This document shows, one piece after another, positions 63,697 to 64,000 of a DNA stretch of 64,000 nt; the first letter of the stretch is position 1; every line of letters begins with the position of its first letter. Source of the stretch: Nitzschia sp. pyKryTriq1 (taxonomy: Eukaryota > Bacillariophyta > Bacillariophyceae > Bacillariales > Bacillariaceae); contig OY101118.1 of the NCBI GenBank assembly GCA_956465555.1, forward strand, positions 930,001 through 994,000, read 5' to 3'. A program made the position numbers and the translations under genes. Under the pieces are notes generated by a model, which did not search any database, was not told the origin of the DNA, and saw only the letters and a list, made by a program, of their open reading frames with translations.

Positions 63697-64000
63697 TGTT
63701 AGCTTGTTGTTGCTTCTTCTATTATAAAAAACGCCAAGGCTCTGAGAGCCGTACTGTATTTCTCTTGTAATTTATGCTATATTTTATGGGTGTGGGGGTG
63801 CTGTGTTGAAATCGGCAGTCTGTCTCGAATGAATAATGACATTGGACTAGTCCAAGTAGTCATCGGTAGCACCGGCCCGCACAATGATGAGTACCCTGCT
63901 AGCTATTAGTATAGCTGGCTGGCTCGATTAGCGAGCCTCAGATCACTGTATCAGCTATGGTCGGGCACAAGGCTCAACCATCATCTAAAGCCATAGTTTT
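63697..64000. other. Window end; no gene seen
   Basis: The 5' flank of the putative oxygenase gene. No coding signal over the last 300 bases. Confidence 0.5.

Overview
The window looks like nuclear DNA of a diatom, probably pennate. Several proteins carry an N-terminal signal peptide followed by an aromatic residue (A|F, GF, AF) and a Ser/Thr-rich stretch. This is the bipartite presequence that stramenopile algae use for secondary plastids. Genes have zero to five short spliceosomal introns (about 60-120 bp, one of 250 bp), and proteins with clear eukaryotic domain sets sit close together. No bacterial operon features, rRNA, tRNA or CRISPR were recognised.

Layout, left to right: a gluzincin metallopeptidase cut by the window edge; a plastid protein of unknown role divergent from the ferredoxin-thioredoxin reductase variable chain; acireductone dioxygenase divergent from cyclophilin A; a MYST histone acetyltransferase tail-to-tail with a plastid pseudokinase, their stops 1 bp apart; a dual-specificity phosphatase; an LCMT-type methyltransferase with two frame breaks; a retroelement fossil; a 1,203-aa coiled-coil protein; a plastid-directed NSF-like AAA ATPase; a coiled-coil protein with a villin headpiece; a secreted 2,626-aa protein of seven LRR modules; cyclophilin H; a small membrane protein; plastid ferredoxin-type glutamate synthase; a plastid POP-type DNA polymerase with two inserted SAP motifs; a repeat-rich gap; a tubulin-tyrosine-ligase/cysteine-desulfurase fusion; a heat-shock-factor protein; a 4.2-kb DNA transposon with nearly identical 151-bp inverted ends; ALKBH8; a mitochondrial-type DEAD-box helicase; and a putative 2-oxoglutarate oxygenase.

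Genes mostly alternate strands, giving a chain of head-to-head and tail-to-tail pairs. Tail-to-tail gaps are 1-300 bp, and head-to-head gaps hold the likely shared promoters. Several of these gaps carry dense GTAC palindromes, and one carries an inverted TGACGT/ACGTCA pair like the CO2/cAMP-responsive elements of diatom plastid genes. Functional themes are plastid nitrogen and redox metabolism (Fd-GOGAT, FTR), organelle DNA/RNA upkeep (POP, DEAD-box), tRNA wobble modification (ALKBH8), chromatin and transcription (MYST, HSF), and cell-surface recognition (LRR protein).

The best candidates for something undescribed are the TTL-desulfurase fusion, the seven-module LRR ectoprotein, the two-gene FAR1/SWIM transposon with palindrome-filled introns, and a 487-bp inverted-repeat element carrying 21-bp-period palindrome arrays.
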